From: CAYMCV01 sp964389005
Lineage (GTDB): Bacteria; Bacillota; Clostridia; Lachnospirales; Lachnospiraceae
Direction: 5' to 3'
DNA length: 13,295 nt
Assembly (NCBI GenBank): GCA_964389005.1
Contig: CAYMCV010000067.1
Location: forward strand, 1 to 13,295
A program made the position numbers and the translations under genes. Below are positions 7,594-13,295 of the stretch, one piece after another (the stretch's first letter is position 1; the number at the start of each line of letters is the position of its first letter). The notes beneath the pieces were generated by a model. That model did not search any database. It had not been told where the DNA came from and worked only from the letters and a program-made list of their open reading frames with translations.

Positions 7594-8130
7594 TTAGCCG
7601 ATAATTTCAATCTGACAGGATTCCATTGTTAAAAGAGCCGCCTCATTCTTCTTAGGAGTTACACCGGCAACACATTTACGGTCAACCTTAATCGGAACTT
7701 CAGGCATCTTGGCTTTGAGCAACAGCGCATTTGAAACTACGCAGATGTCGGTACATAAGCCGACCAATTCCACTTCGATATCGTCCATCAGGGAATCCTG
7801 ATAGATTAGTTCCGACAATGCAATGGAGCCAAAAGAGGGTTTGTCGACCTTTACGATTCGGTTGGTAACGGATTCCGCTGTCATAATGACTTCCGGACGG
7901 ATTTTCCAGCCGAGACTTCCTTTGATACAATGCGGAACGGGAAGTTTTCGTCCTTCTTGTCTGTCCATATAGTTCTCGAAATGTGTATCTCGTGTCAGAT
8001 AAATCTTACAGCCTTGATATTCTCTGATTTTGGCAACGACGTTGCCGACAATGTCAACTGCCTCTTTGGTTCCGAGAGCGCCATCAATAAAATCATTCTG
8101 CATATCAACTACCACCAATATCTGTTCCAT
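7594..8130 (-). CDS. Isochorismatase-family cysteine hydrolase, nicotinamidase-like
   Basis: A 178-residue cytoplasmic hydrolase of the isochorismatase superfamily. The expected nucleophilic triad is present: D9 (VVDMQNDF), K97 (KVDKPSFGS) and C130 (LCTDICVVSNAL). Candidate metal ligands are D48 and H50 (TRDTH) and H67 (PHCIKG), arranged as in nicotinamidase PncA, which converts nicotinamide to nicotinate for NAD salvage. The match HCIKGSLGW is typical of PncA-like members, so nicotinamidase is the best guess, but other amidases in this superfamily cannot be excluded. The start is ATG at 8130-8128 with GGAG 8 nt upstream; the open frame extends to 8214, but that part overlaps the promoter. 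It is the first gene after a near-consensus promoter and may head a transcript that continues into the Cys protein and the sensing cluster. Confidence 0.85.
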   Translation of the reverse strand: MEQILVVVDMQNDFIDGALGTKEAVDIVGNVVAKIREYQGCKIYLTRDTHFENYMDRQEGRKLPVPHCIKGSLGWKIRPEVIMTAESVTNRIVKVDKPSFGSIALSELIYQDSLMDDIEVELVGLCTDICVVSNALLLKAKMPEVPIKVDRKCVAGVTPKKNEAALLTMESCQIEIIG

Positions 8131-8190
8131 CGCTTTAACTCCTTTCAAATAGATGTTGCGTCCGTCAATGTTGCCACCAATGTACAATCG

Positions 8191-8219
8191 ATTATAGCAT
8201 TTTGAATATGGCATTGCAA
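8191..8219 (-). promoter_or_regulatory. Sigma-A promoter of the nicotinamidase-like gene
   Basis: On the minus strand a -35 TTGCAA (8219-8214) is separated by exactly 17 bp from a consensus -10 TATAAT (8196-8191), with TG one base upstream of the -10 (extended -10). Transcription would start near 8184, giving a leader of about 53 nt. No terminator is visible between this point and the anchored sensor gene, so this is the strongest candidate promoter for everything down to about 2041. Confidence 0.8.
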
Positions 8220-8254
8220 TGAAGCACTTGCATGACTGTTTTGATAGATAAAAA

Positions 8255-9517
8255 TCAATGACGCATCAATTCATGAAACACTTTACTGTCCCTCTTTTGC
8301 TGATACCGCAACCAGTATCCCGCAATAAAGGACGATAACATGGTTGTCAGAATCAACACGGTAAAAAACTCAATACTGATAATCTCATAGGAATATGCAA
8401 CCGTTGCCAAAACAATTCCCGGACCGCCTCGCGCATTCATCGTAATCGCAAAATTCACAATACTTTTGACGGTTAACTTTGTAAAAAGTAACATCACCGC
8501 CGTTCCGATTGCCTCAAGTGCAAACGCAATCACAAAGAATAGAAGGAAACGCCCAAGCGAGAAATGATGTATTACGTTCAATTGGATTCCTACAAGTGCA
8601 AAATAAATCGGTACAAAAAATGAAAAAGAAAAATCTGCCACCGCCTGCATTCGACTCTGTGCAGTCTCATCATGTCTTGATGCCGCTTTCACGATGTATC
8701 CGACCAAAAACGCCGAATACATGATATTGATTCCAAACAGATTCAATACTGCCGCCACAAACAAAAGCAGAATAAACGATATGGTATAGAAATCCGTCGC
8801 TTTCATCTTCATACGATATCCGTGAAGATGATCTGTGACAATTTTGACCAAAATAAACATGCCGAGCGTCAGCGCAACGACCAGCAAGATATCGCCGATT
8901 CGAACTTCGCCCGTTGTCGCAATGCGCGTTGCCACGTTTAATACAATCCAAAGACAGAGATCTTGAAATGTAGAAACCGTTAATACCATATTGGCAAACG
9001 GCGTATCCATAATTCCCATATCAAAAAAGATTTTTGATATCACCGGAATGGAAGTGATTGCCACGCCGATGATGAAAACAAGCAAATATGCCACACGGCT
9101 TCCATTCGTTCCGATAAAAGCTCCTTCAAATATAGGCGCAAAAAAGATAGCGGCAAGCATCGGTAGAACAGTTGCGCCGATAAAAAGCATTGTAAAAACG
9201 CCGGATTTCTTCCGATTCATTTCAAGTTGTGTGTTGAATCCCGAAGAAAACATGAGAAATATCAGACCCAATTGGTAAAAAATATTAAGTACTTTTCCTT
9301 CTTCCGGATAACCCGTAAAAATCATGTTCATGCATTCCGGTAAAAAGTAGGCCAGACAACTTCCGCCAAAAATCATGCCGCCCAAAATTTCGCCGACCAC
9401 TCTCGGAGCTTTGATGCACTCCATCAATTTCCCGCATATATATGCACTTGTCAGCAATAAAGCCACCGCAAGTAATGTAATACAGACTTCTTTTTCCGAT
9501 AGTGTTACCAATCTCAT
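8255..9517 (-). CDS. Cation:proton antiporter, CPA2/Kef-type membrane domain
   Basis: A 420-residue, highly hydrophobic integral membrane protein with about 11-12 predicted segments, matching the sodium/proton exchanger (CPA2, KefB-like) membrane domain that exchanges Na+ or K+ for protons. Recognisable motifs are APRVVGEILGGMIFG (about 38-51), FLMFSSGFNTQLEMNRK (about 87-103), the discontinuous-helix region AITSIPVISKIFFDMG (153-168) and VSTFQDLCLW with the candidate ion-binding D186, and NARGGPGIVLA near the C-terminus. No cytoplasmic TrkA-N/RCK domain follows; the protein ends soon after the last membrane segment. The start is ATG at 9517 with AAGAGG 6 nt upstream; an in-frame GTG at 9535 is less likely. 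It is divergent from the esterase and shows no clear terminator before the next promoter. Ion specificity cannot be determined. Confidence 0.88.
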   Translation of the reverse strand: MRLVTLSEKEVCITLLAVALLLTSAYICGKLMECIKAPRVVGEILGGMIFGGSCLAYFLPECMNMIFTGYPEEGKVLNIFYQLGLIFLMFSSGFNTQLEMNRKKSGVFTMLFIGATVLPMLAAIFFAPIFEGAFIGTNGSRVAYLLVFIIGVAITSIPVISKIFFDMGIMDTPFANMVLTVSTFQDLCLWIVLNVATRIATTGEVRIGDILLVVALTLGMFILVKIVTDHLHGYRMKMKATDFYTISFILLLFVAAVLNLFGINIMYSAFLVGYIVKAASRHDETAQSRMQAVADFSFSFFVPIYFALVGIQLNVIHHFSLGRFLLFFVIAFALEAIGTAVMLLFTKLTVKSIVNFAITMNARGGPGIVLATVAYSYEIISIEFFTVLILTTMLSSFIAGYWLRYQQKRDSKVFHELMRH

Positions 9518-9586
9518 CTCATTCCTCTTTTGCACGTGTTTCTATTGATTCGATAAAAAATACTTGGCAGATTAAACACAAAATAC

Positions 9587-9615
9587 ACTATAGTTATATC
9601 ATATTGTGGAATCAA
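9587..9615 (-). promoter_or_regulatory. Sigma-A promoter of the antiporter
   Basis: On the minus strand a -35 TTGATT (9615-9610) and a -10 TATAGT (9592-9587) are separated by 17 bp. The expected start is near 9580, giving a leader of about 63 nt before the ATG at 9517. Confidence 0.6.
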
Positions 9616-9736
9616 TTGTAAACACACAGATGCATGTCATTTCTTTCAAGTCCGATATTTGTCGTTGTTTTCATCTCCGCTGATTTGATGATGAAAACAA
9701 ACGAAGGAATAACAACCCTAAAGATTGATATATATG

Positions 9737-9766
9737 TTGAAATTACACCTGCAAATACGCTATACT
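9737..9766 (+). promoter_or_regulatory. Sigma-A promoter of the carboxylesterase
   Basis: A -35 TTGAAA (9737-9742) and a -10 TATACT (9761-9766) are separated by 18 bp, placing transcription start near 9773 and giving a leader of about 59 nt. This promoter lies inside the long upstream extension of the open reading frame, which supports the later start at 9832. Confidence 0.6.
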
Positions 9767-9831
9767 GTTATGCGGGGATACAAGTTCATTCTTTCCCAAT
9801 TGAAGGTAAAAACTTTGACGGAGGTAGCGTT

Positions 9832-11358
9832 ATGTTACGAGAGACACAGACAGAAAACGGGCGAATTCGCGGTATTACCGCTGCTGATACCCGCATTACC
9901 GCTTTTAAGGGGGTTCCTTATGCAGCCCCTCCCATCGGTGCAAAACGTTGGCGAGAGCCTCAACCATGCGACGATTGGGACGGCATTTACTTGGCACAGG
10001 ATTTTGCGCCGATATCGGTTCAGGACACGCCCGGAATCGGTGATATCATCTATAATCGTGAGTGGCATGTCGATCCGCAAATTCCTATGGATGAAGACTG
10101 CCTCTATTTGAATATATGGACCAATTCCAAAGATGCAACCGAAAAAATGCCCGTCATCATCTTCTTTTTCGGCGGTGCACTTCAATGGGGCTATACTTCG
10201 GAGATGGAATTGGACGGTGAACGTTTTGCACGACGTGATGTTGTATTTGTCAGCATCAATTACCGTATCAATGTTTTCGGTTTCCTAGCACATCCCGAAC
10301 TGACGAAAGAACAACCGTCTGCTCCTACAAATTTCGGCAATCTTGACCAGTTGGCGGGGATTCGTTGGGTTATCCGAAATATCGCAAATTTCGGCGGTGA
10401 CCCCAATAATATCACCATTGGCGGTCAATCCGCAGGCGGCGGCAGCGTACTTTCTCATCTTGCAAGTCCTCAAACTAACGGATTATTTCAAAAAGCAATC
10501 GTTCATAGCGCAACCATTCGTACACCTTATCCGGGTGACCAAATCGGCATCCCCGAGGACATGGAATCAGCCGAGCAAAACGGCGTTGACTTCTTTCATT
10601 TCCTCGGTGTCAAGAGTCTTGACGAAGCAAGGAAACTCGATGCATTTCTGATACGTGATAAATACGGTGAATATGCGCAATCTCATCCGAGAATGATGAC
10701 GGTTGTCGATGGTATCTACTGTGTTGGCGACCCGTTGGTACTCTGTCTGCAAGGAAAGTGTCCTGATATACCGCTCATGGTCGGCAACACAAAAGATGAG
10801 TTTCCAAGTATGATTCTTGCGGATAATGAAGAGGAATTTTTAGCAAAAGCACAAGATATTTTTAAGGAACAGACCGATACCTTCCTTTCCTTTGCGGAAA
10901 GCCGTGTACATGCCAAACCAAATATTTACGCACCAATCAGCGGTCTCGAAATAACGGCCAAATACCTGCTCTCTCGCTTGAAAAATAACGGTTTTTCATC
11001 AGATGTGTACTACTACTGTTTCGATTCCGATATTCCGGGCGAAGATTGCCCCGGTACGTTCCATTCGGTTGACTTATGGTTCTTCTTTGAAACATTGGCA
11101 AAGTGCAGCAGACCTTTTTGCGGCAGACATTATGACCTTTCGCGCATGATGTGTAATTATCTGTGTAATTTTATAAAAACAGGCAATCCAAACGGTTCAG
11201 ACGCAGATCAAACTCCCATGCCACAGTGGAATCCCTATGTCAGAGATACTCCCGGCAGTATCCTTTTTACAGCGCCGAATCCGATTTCCGTTAACGCTTC
11301 CGAGAGCGATTTCACCCAATTTTTAATGAAAAAAATCGCCTCCGATTTGAAAGTATAG
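9832..11358 (+). CDS. Type B carboxylesterase/lipase family alpha/beta hydrolase
   Basis: A 508-residue esterase that hydrolyses carboxylic esters; the natural substrate is unknown. Family signatures are FKGVPYAAPPIG (about 25-36), the type B motif EDCLYLNIW (88-96), the nucleophile elbow GGQSAGG (S200), the acid in NTKDEF (E323) and the catalytic His in GTFHSVDLWFFF (H411), so the triad is complete. The oxyanion loop, normally HGGGF, reads FFFGGALQWG (111-120): Phe replaces the usual His, while the GGA core is kept. No signal peptide follows the chosen ATG, so the enzyme should be cytoplasmic. The start is chosen because GGAGG lies 7 nt upstream and the protein then begins like other members (RETQTENGRIRG); the reading frame is open back to an ATG at 9634, but that stretch holds the promoter. 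It is monocistronic, divergent from the antiporter and upstream of citrate synthase. Confidence 0.92.
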   Translation: MLRETQTENGRIRGITAADTRITAFKGVPYAAPPIGAKRWREPQPCDDWDGIYLAQDFAPISVQDTPGIGDIIYNREWHVDPQIPMDEDCLYLNIWTNSKDATEKMPVIIFFFGGALQWGYTSEMELDGERFARRDVVFVSINYRINVFGFLAHPELTKEQPSAPTNFGNLDQLAGIRWVIRNIANFGGDPNNITIGGQSAGGGSVLSHLASPQTNGLFQKAIVHSATIRTPYPGDQIGIPEDMESAEQNGVDFFHFLGVKSLDEARKLDAFLIRDKYGEYAQSHPRMMTVVDGIYCVGDPLVLCLQGKCPDIPLMVGNTKDEFPSMILADNEEEFLAKAQDIFKEQTDTFLSFAESRVHAKPNIYAPISGLEITAKYLLSRLKNNGFSSDVYYYCFDSDIPGEDCPGTFHSVDLWFFFETLAKCSRPFCGRHYDLSRMMCNYLCNFIKTGNPNGSDADQTPMPQWNPYVRDTPGSILFTAPNPISVNASESDFTQFLMKKIASDLKV

Positions 11359-11362
11359 CATT

Positions 11363-11394
11363 CAAAATGTATTTGTGTCCATTTTGTGTTTTTT
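11363..11394 (+). terminator. Weak intrinsic terminator after the esterase
   Basis: CAAAATG (11363-11369) pairs with CATTTTG (11380-11386) around a 10-nt loop, followed two bases later by six T (11389-11394). The stem is AT-rich and short, so termination may be partial. Confidence 0.4.
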
Positions 11395-11411
11395 CTGAAC
11401 TTTTTCTGAAC
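11389..11411 (+). repeat. Short tandem repeat TTTTTCTGAAC, two copies
   Basis: TTTTTTCTGAAC (11389-11400) is followed directly by TTTTTCTGAAC (11401-11411). It lies between the esterase terminator and the citrate synthase promoter. The copies could be chance in T-rich DNA or a pair of direct-repeat protein sites. Confidence 0.5.
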
Positions 11412-11425
11412 AAACAAATTTTTGC

Positions 11426-11455
11426 TTGTATTCACACAAGTTAACATGGTAATAT
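11426..11455 (+). promoter_or_regulatory. Promoter of citrate synthase with a small palindrome over the -35
   Basis: A -35 TTGTAT (11426-11431) is 18 bp from a -10 TAATAT (11450-11455), with TG one base before the -10. The -35 lies inside a 5-bp inverted repeat, CTTGT (11425-11429) and ACAAG (11436-11440), which could be an operator half-site pair. The leader to the ATG at 11511 would be about 50 nt. Confidence 0.5.
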
Positions 11456-11510
11456 TACTGTGGTTCTCTTTTTATTTATGAACCAGTTTTGAAGAAAGGC
11501 GGAAACATAA

Positions 11511-12875
11511 ATGGATCAGAATACATACTGTGAAATCACACCCGATATTCTCCGACTGGCTGAGATGAGTCGCAGTGCAGGGGTTATTGATACGGAGTTA
11601 TTTACCAAATATGAAGTTAAACGCGGTTTGCGAGACTTAAACGGCAAGGGTGTACTGGCCGGATTGACACATATATCCGATGTTCGTGCCAGTATGCTTG
11701 TGAACGGGGAACAAATTCCGACGCACGGGCAACTTTTTTATCGGGGTTATAATGTTCATGACTTGGTCACCGGCTTTACCGCGGCAGACCAGTTCGGCTT
11801 CGAGGAAGTGACTTATCTTCTTCTCTTTGACAAACTTCCAAGCACCAAGGAACTCAATAAATTCAAGAAAATGCTTGCCGAATATCGTACACTTCCGACC
11901 AGTTTTGTGCGCGATATCATTATGAAAGCTCCGAGTAAAGATATGATGAATACACTCGCAAGAAGTGTGTTGACGCTCTATTCCTATGATGATCGCGCCG
12001 ATGACACTTCACTTCCGAATGTATTGCGTCAATCGCTCGAATTAATCAGTTTATTTCCTTTACTTGCAATCTACGGTTATCAGGCATACAGTCACTATCA
12101 TGACGGCAACAGCCTCTTTATTCACACACCGCAGAGTAAGTTGTCAACAGCTGAGAACATTCTATACTTATTAAGACCGGATTCCAAATTCACTCCTTTG
12201 GAAGCGAAGCTCTTAGATATCGCTCTGGTGCTTCATATGGAACACGGCGGCGGTAACAATTCAACATTTACAACGCATGTGGTTACTTCAACTTTGACAG
12301 ACACTTATTCTGCAATTGCAGCTGCCATCGGCTCTCTGAAAGGACCTCGTCACGGAGGTGCCAACATCAAAGTGGTACAGATGTTTGATGAGATGAAGCA
12401 AGAATTATCCGATTGGACGGATGAAGAAGAAGTTGCGGCATATTTGAAGCGCTTATTGAACAAAGATGCGTTTGATCATTCCGGTCTGATTTACGGTGTT
12501 GGTCATGCCATCTATTCGAAATCCGACCCGCGTGCCGTTCTGTTGAAACAATATGTGGAACAACTTTCCGTGGAAAAGGGGTTGCGTGATGAATTTGCAC
12601 TTTACTCCATGGTTGAACGCCTTGCGCCACAAGTCATTGCAAATGAGAGAAAGATGTACAAAGGTGTCAGTATCAATGTCGATTTCTACTCCGGCTTTGT
12701 ATATGATATGTTGAATCTCCCTCCCGAGTTGTATACGCCCATTTTTGCAATTGCAAGAATTGTCGGCTGGAGTGCACACCGCATGGAGGAACTTGCCAAT
12801 AACGGCAAGATTATTCGTCCCGCTTACAAGGCAATCTGTGAGGATCGAGACTATATCCCTATTGAATCAAGATAA
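11511..12875 (+). CDS. Citrate synthase (citrate/2-methylcitrate synthase family)
   Basis: A 454-residue cytoplasmic enzyme that condenses acetyl-CoA with oxaloacetate to citrate, entry step to 2-oxoglutarate and glutamate synthesis. The fold starts with an N-terminal extension, then GLTHISDVRA and FYRGYNVHDL; the catalytic residues are H245 (LHMEHGGGNNST), H332 (GVGHAIYSKSDPRA) and D391 (NVDFYSGF), corresponding to His264/His305/Asp362 of E. coli GltA. GPRHGGAN (278-285) and GWSAHRMEE near 419-427 also match. The length is a little above the usual 370-430 of the short bacterial type because of the N-terminal extension. AAAGGCGG precedes the ATG. It is monocistronic, with its own promoter and a strong terminator. 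No aconitase or isocitrate dehydrogenase gene is in the window. Methylcitrate synthase activity cannot be excluded. Confidence 0.93.
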   Translation: MDQNTYCEITPDILRLAEMSRSAGVIDTELFTKYEVKRGLRDLNGKGVLAGLTHISDVRASMLVNGEQIPTHGQLFYRGYNVHDLVTGFTAADQFGFEEVTYLLLFDKLPSTKELNKFKKMLAEYRTLPTSFVRDIIMKAPSKDMMNTLARSVLTLYSYDDRADDTSLPNVLRQSLELISLFPLLAIYGYQAYSHYHDGNSLFIHTPQSKLSTAENILYLLRPDSKFTPLEAKLLDIALVLHMEHGGGNNSTFTTHVVTSTLTDTYSAIAAAIGSLKGPRHGGANIKVVQMFDEMKQELSDWTDEEEVAAYLKRLLNKDAFDHSGLIYGVGHAIYSKSDPRAVLLKQYVEQLSVEKGLRDEFALYSMVERLAPQVIANERKMYKGVSINVDFYSGFVYDMLNLPPELYTPIFAIARIVGWSAHRMEELANNGKIIRPAYKAICEDRDYIPIESR

Positions 12876-12889
12876 AACTTATATTTTAA

Positions 12890-12924
12890 GCACCAAAAAA
12901 GAGCTAACGCTCTTTTTTTGGTGC
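12890..12924. terminator. Strong bidirectional intrinsic terminator
   Basis: GCACCAAAAAAGAGC (12890-12904) and GCTCTTTTTTTGGTGC (12909-12924) pair along their whole length except for one extra T, around the loop TAAC. The A-run and T-run inside the stem make it work in either direction: it ends citrate synthase on the plus strand and lies one base beyond the stop of the minus-strand fragment at 12926. Confidence 0.92.
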
Positions 12925-12925
12925 C

Positions 12926-13171
12926 CTATTGGGTATGTTTATAAACCGCTTCTAAAAGAATGGTTGAACGTGGTGACATGACAATCTTGTTGTACTCACC
13001 AATGAGCGACGTCTGTTCTCCGGTTTTAATTGCTTCTTTCCACATCATTTCTTCCGGTAATATGGGTAGGTTTGCTTCGACCTGTTCCCAAAAAGCATTG
13101 ATTCCCAAATATACGATATCGTCTGTGGTATTCTCTGCATTTCTTCCTGCAAATTCGGCGCAATGAAGCAA
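12926..13171 (-). CDS. C-terminal fragment of a GH13 glycogen-debranching (GlgX/isoamylase-type) enzyme
   Basis: The open frame is 81 codons and is closed upstream by a TAG at 13174-13172, with only a TTG as formal start and no ribosome site. From about residue 14 it reads like the C-terminal beta-sandwich of GH13 debranching enzymes: DDIVYLGINAFWE, ANLPILPEEMMWKEAIKTG, then MSPRSTILLEAVYK, matching the family pattern of IYVAxNxxWEP, LPxLP...W and PPRSxxxL. The stop sits right against the bidirectional terminator, as expected for the true end of a gene. The catalytic GH13 barrel (several hundred residues) is absent. The first dozen or so codons are probably antisense of the ferredoxin gene at 13163 onward rather than original sequence. 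It is therefore a truncated remnant or one side of a chimeric junction. The family call is from memory of the pattern and is moderately secure. Confidence 0.55.
   Translation of the reverse strand: MLHCAEFAGRNAENTTDDIVYLGINAFWEQVEANLPILPEEMMWKEAIKTGEQTSLIGEYNKIVMSPRSTILLEAVYKHTQ
13120..13165. other. Probable breakpoint joining two 5'-truncated genes head-to-head
   Basis: To the left is the tail of a minus-strand GH13 gene, to the right the interior of a plus-strand ferredoxin-subunit gene. Neither has a plausible start, ribosome site or promoter here, and their frames lie exactly opposite each other, so the open frames overrun the join by chance. Homology-like sequence on the right seems to begin near the Cys codon at 13133-13138, which places the join at about 13120-13145. 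Confidence 0.5.
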
Positions 13172-13295
13172 CTAACCGACATCAACGACCGTCCCGAGGT
13201 TTATCCCGACAAATGCACAGGTTGCGGTATATGTATCAGCAACTGTCCGGGACTTGCAATAGTAGTAATTGACGAGACATACTCTCCCGACAGAG
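13163..13295 (+). CDS. 4Fe-4S ferredoxin subunit, internal fragment (runs off the right edge)
   Basis: The frame reads KFGAMKQLTDINDRPEVYPD and then a canonical cluster motif CTGCGICISNCPGLAIVVIDETYS, which holds the four ligands of a 4Fe-4S cluster (CxxCxxCxxxCP). This resembles the small ferredoxin-like subunit found with FAD-dependent opine, proline or hydroxyproline oxidoreductases in Clostridia, in which NCPGLAIFVVD follows a preceding CNPC...C motif. The ATG at 13163 has no ribosome site and corresponds to an internal Met; the frame stays open upstream (SSCKFGAM), so the real start is missing. The gene is cut at both ends: by the probable breakpoint on the left and by the window edge on the right. 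Its cofactor is clear from sequence; its partner enzyme is inferred. Confidence 0.7.
   Translation, partial: MKQLTDINDRPEVYPDKCTGCGICISNCPGLAIVVIDETYSPDR

Noticed and set aside
8131..8214. 28-residue N-terminal extension of the nicotinamidase-like frame
   Set aside because: It overlaps the TATAAT promoter element and lacks a ribosome site, whereas the ATG at 8130 has one and begins the conserved fold.
8220..8254. Possible terminator after the antiporter
   Set aside because: Only a 5-bp TTGAT/ATCAA hairpin with no following T-run is present, too weak to call.
9634..9831. N-terminal extension of the esterase frame, with a hydrophobic start that could look like a signal peptide
   Set aside because: It contains the likely -35/-10 promoter, has no ribosome site, and the ATG at 9832 has a good GGAGG and fits the family's N-terminus.
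12960..13166. Plus-strand 68-codon open frame
   Set aside because: It is antisense to the debranching-enzyme fragment and has no family resemblance.
1..13295. CRISPR arrays, tRNA or rRNA genes, insertion sequences, riboswitches
   Set aside because: No regularly spaced repeats, cloverleaf, rRNA-like stretch, transposase or long terminal inverted repeats were seen on reading both strands.

Overview
The window is 13.3 kb of low-to-medium GC DNA with strong AGGAGG-type ribosome binding sites, frequent TTG/GTG starts and Gram-positive lipoprotein signals. Gene content (XylF/ChvE-type sugar uptake, a YesM/YesN-type two-component system, a DUF6472-like Cys protein, a clostridial-style citrate synthase) fits an anaerobic Clostridia genome, most likely Lachnospiraceae. 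This assignment is inference from family recognition, not a database result.

Layout. Positions 1-9517 are all on the minus strand. Reading in the direction of transcription: a Kef/CPA2-type cation:proton antiporter (9517-8255); a nicotinamidase-like cysteine hydrolase (8130-7594) behind a near-consensus promoter; a small four-cysteine protein (7574-7398); then a sugar-sensing cluster made of a membrane-anchored periplasmic-binding-protein sensor (7362-6271), a YesM/LytS-type histidine kinase (TTG start at 6287, down to 4818), an AraC-type response regulator (4804-3209) and a XylF-like sugar-binding lipoprotein (GTG start at 3212, down to 2151). A good intrinsic terminator closes that cluster at about 2041-2080. 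Next comes a separate transport operon: chvE-like multiple-sugar binding lipoprotein (1886-825), an intergenic stem-loop, and the first 229 codons of the transporter ATPase (TTG start at 688, running off the left edge).

On the plus strand are a type B carboxylesterase (9832-11358), divergent from the antiporter, and a citrate synthase (11511-12875), followed by a long near-perfect bidirectional terminator.

How it works together. The anchored binding protein, kinase and regulator resemble the known clostridial XylFII-LytS-YesN xylose-sensing arrangement. The likely output is the chvE-mmsA transport operon just downstream. Its promoter has an extended -10 but a poor -35, and a 7-bp inverted repeat sits where an AraC-type activator would bind. 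A second, XylF-like lipoprotein is translationally coupled to the regulator, so the locus has three different sugar-binding proteins but only one visible transporter.

The right end is anomalous. The minus-strand reading frame after the terminator looks like the C-terminal tail of a GH13 glycogen-debranching enzyme. It meets head-to-head, near position 13135, the middle of a plus-strand 4Fe-4S ferredoxin-subunit gene. Both genes lack their 5' parts, which suggests a rearrangement breakpoint or an assembly chimera.
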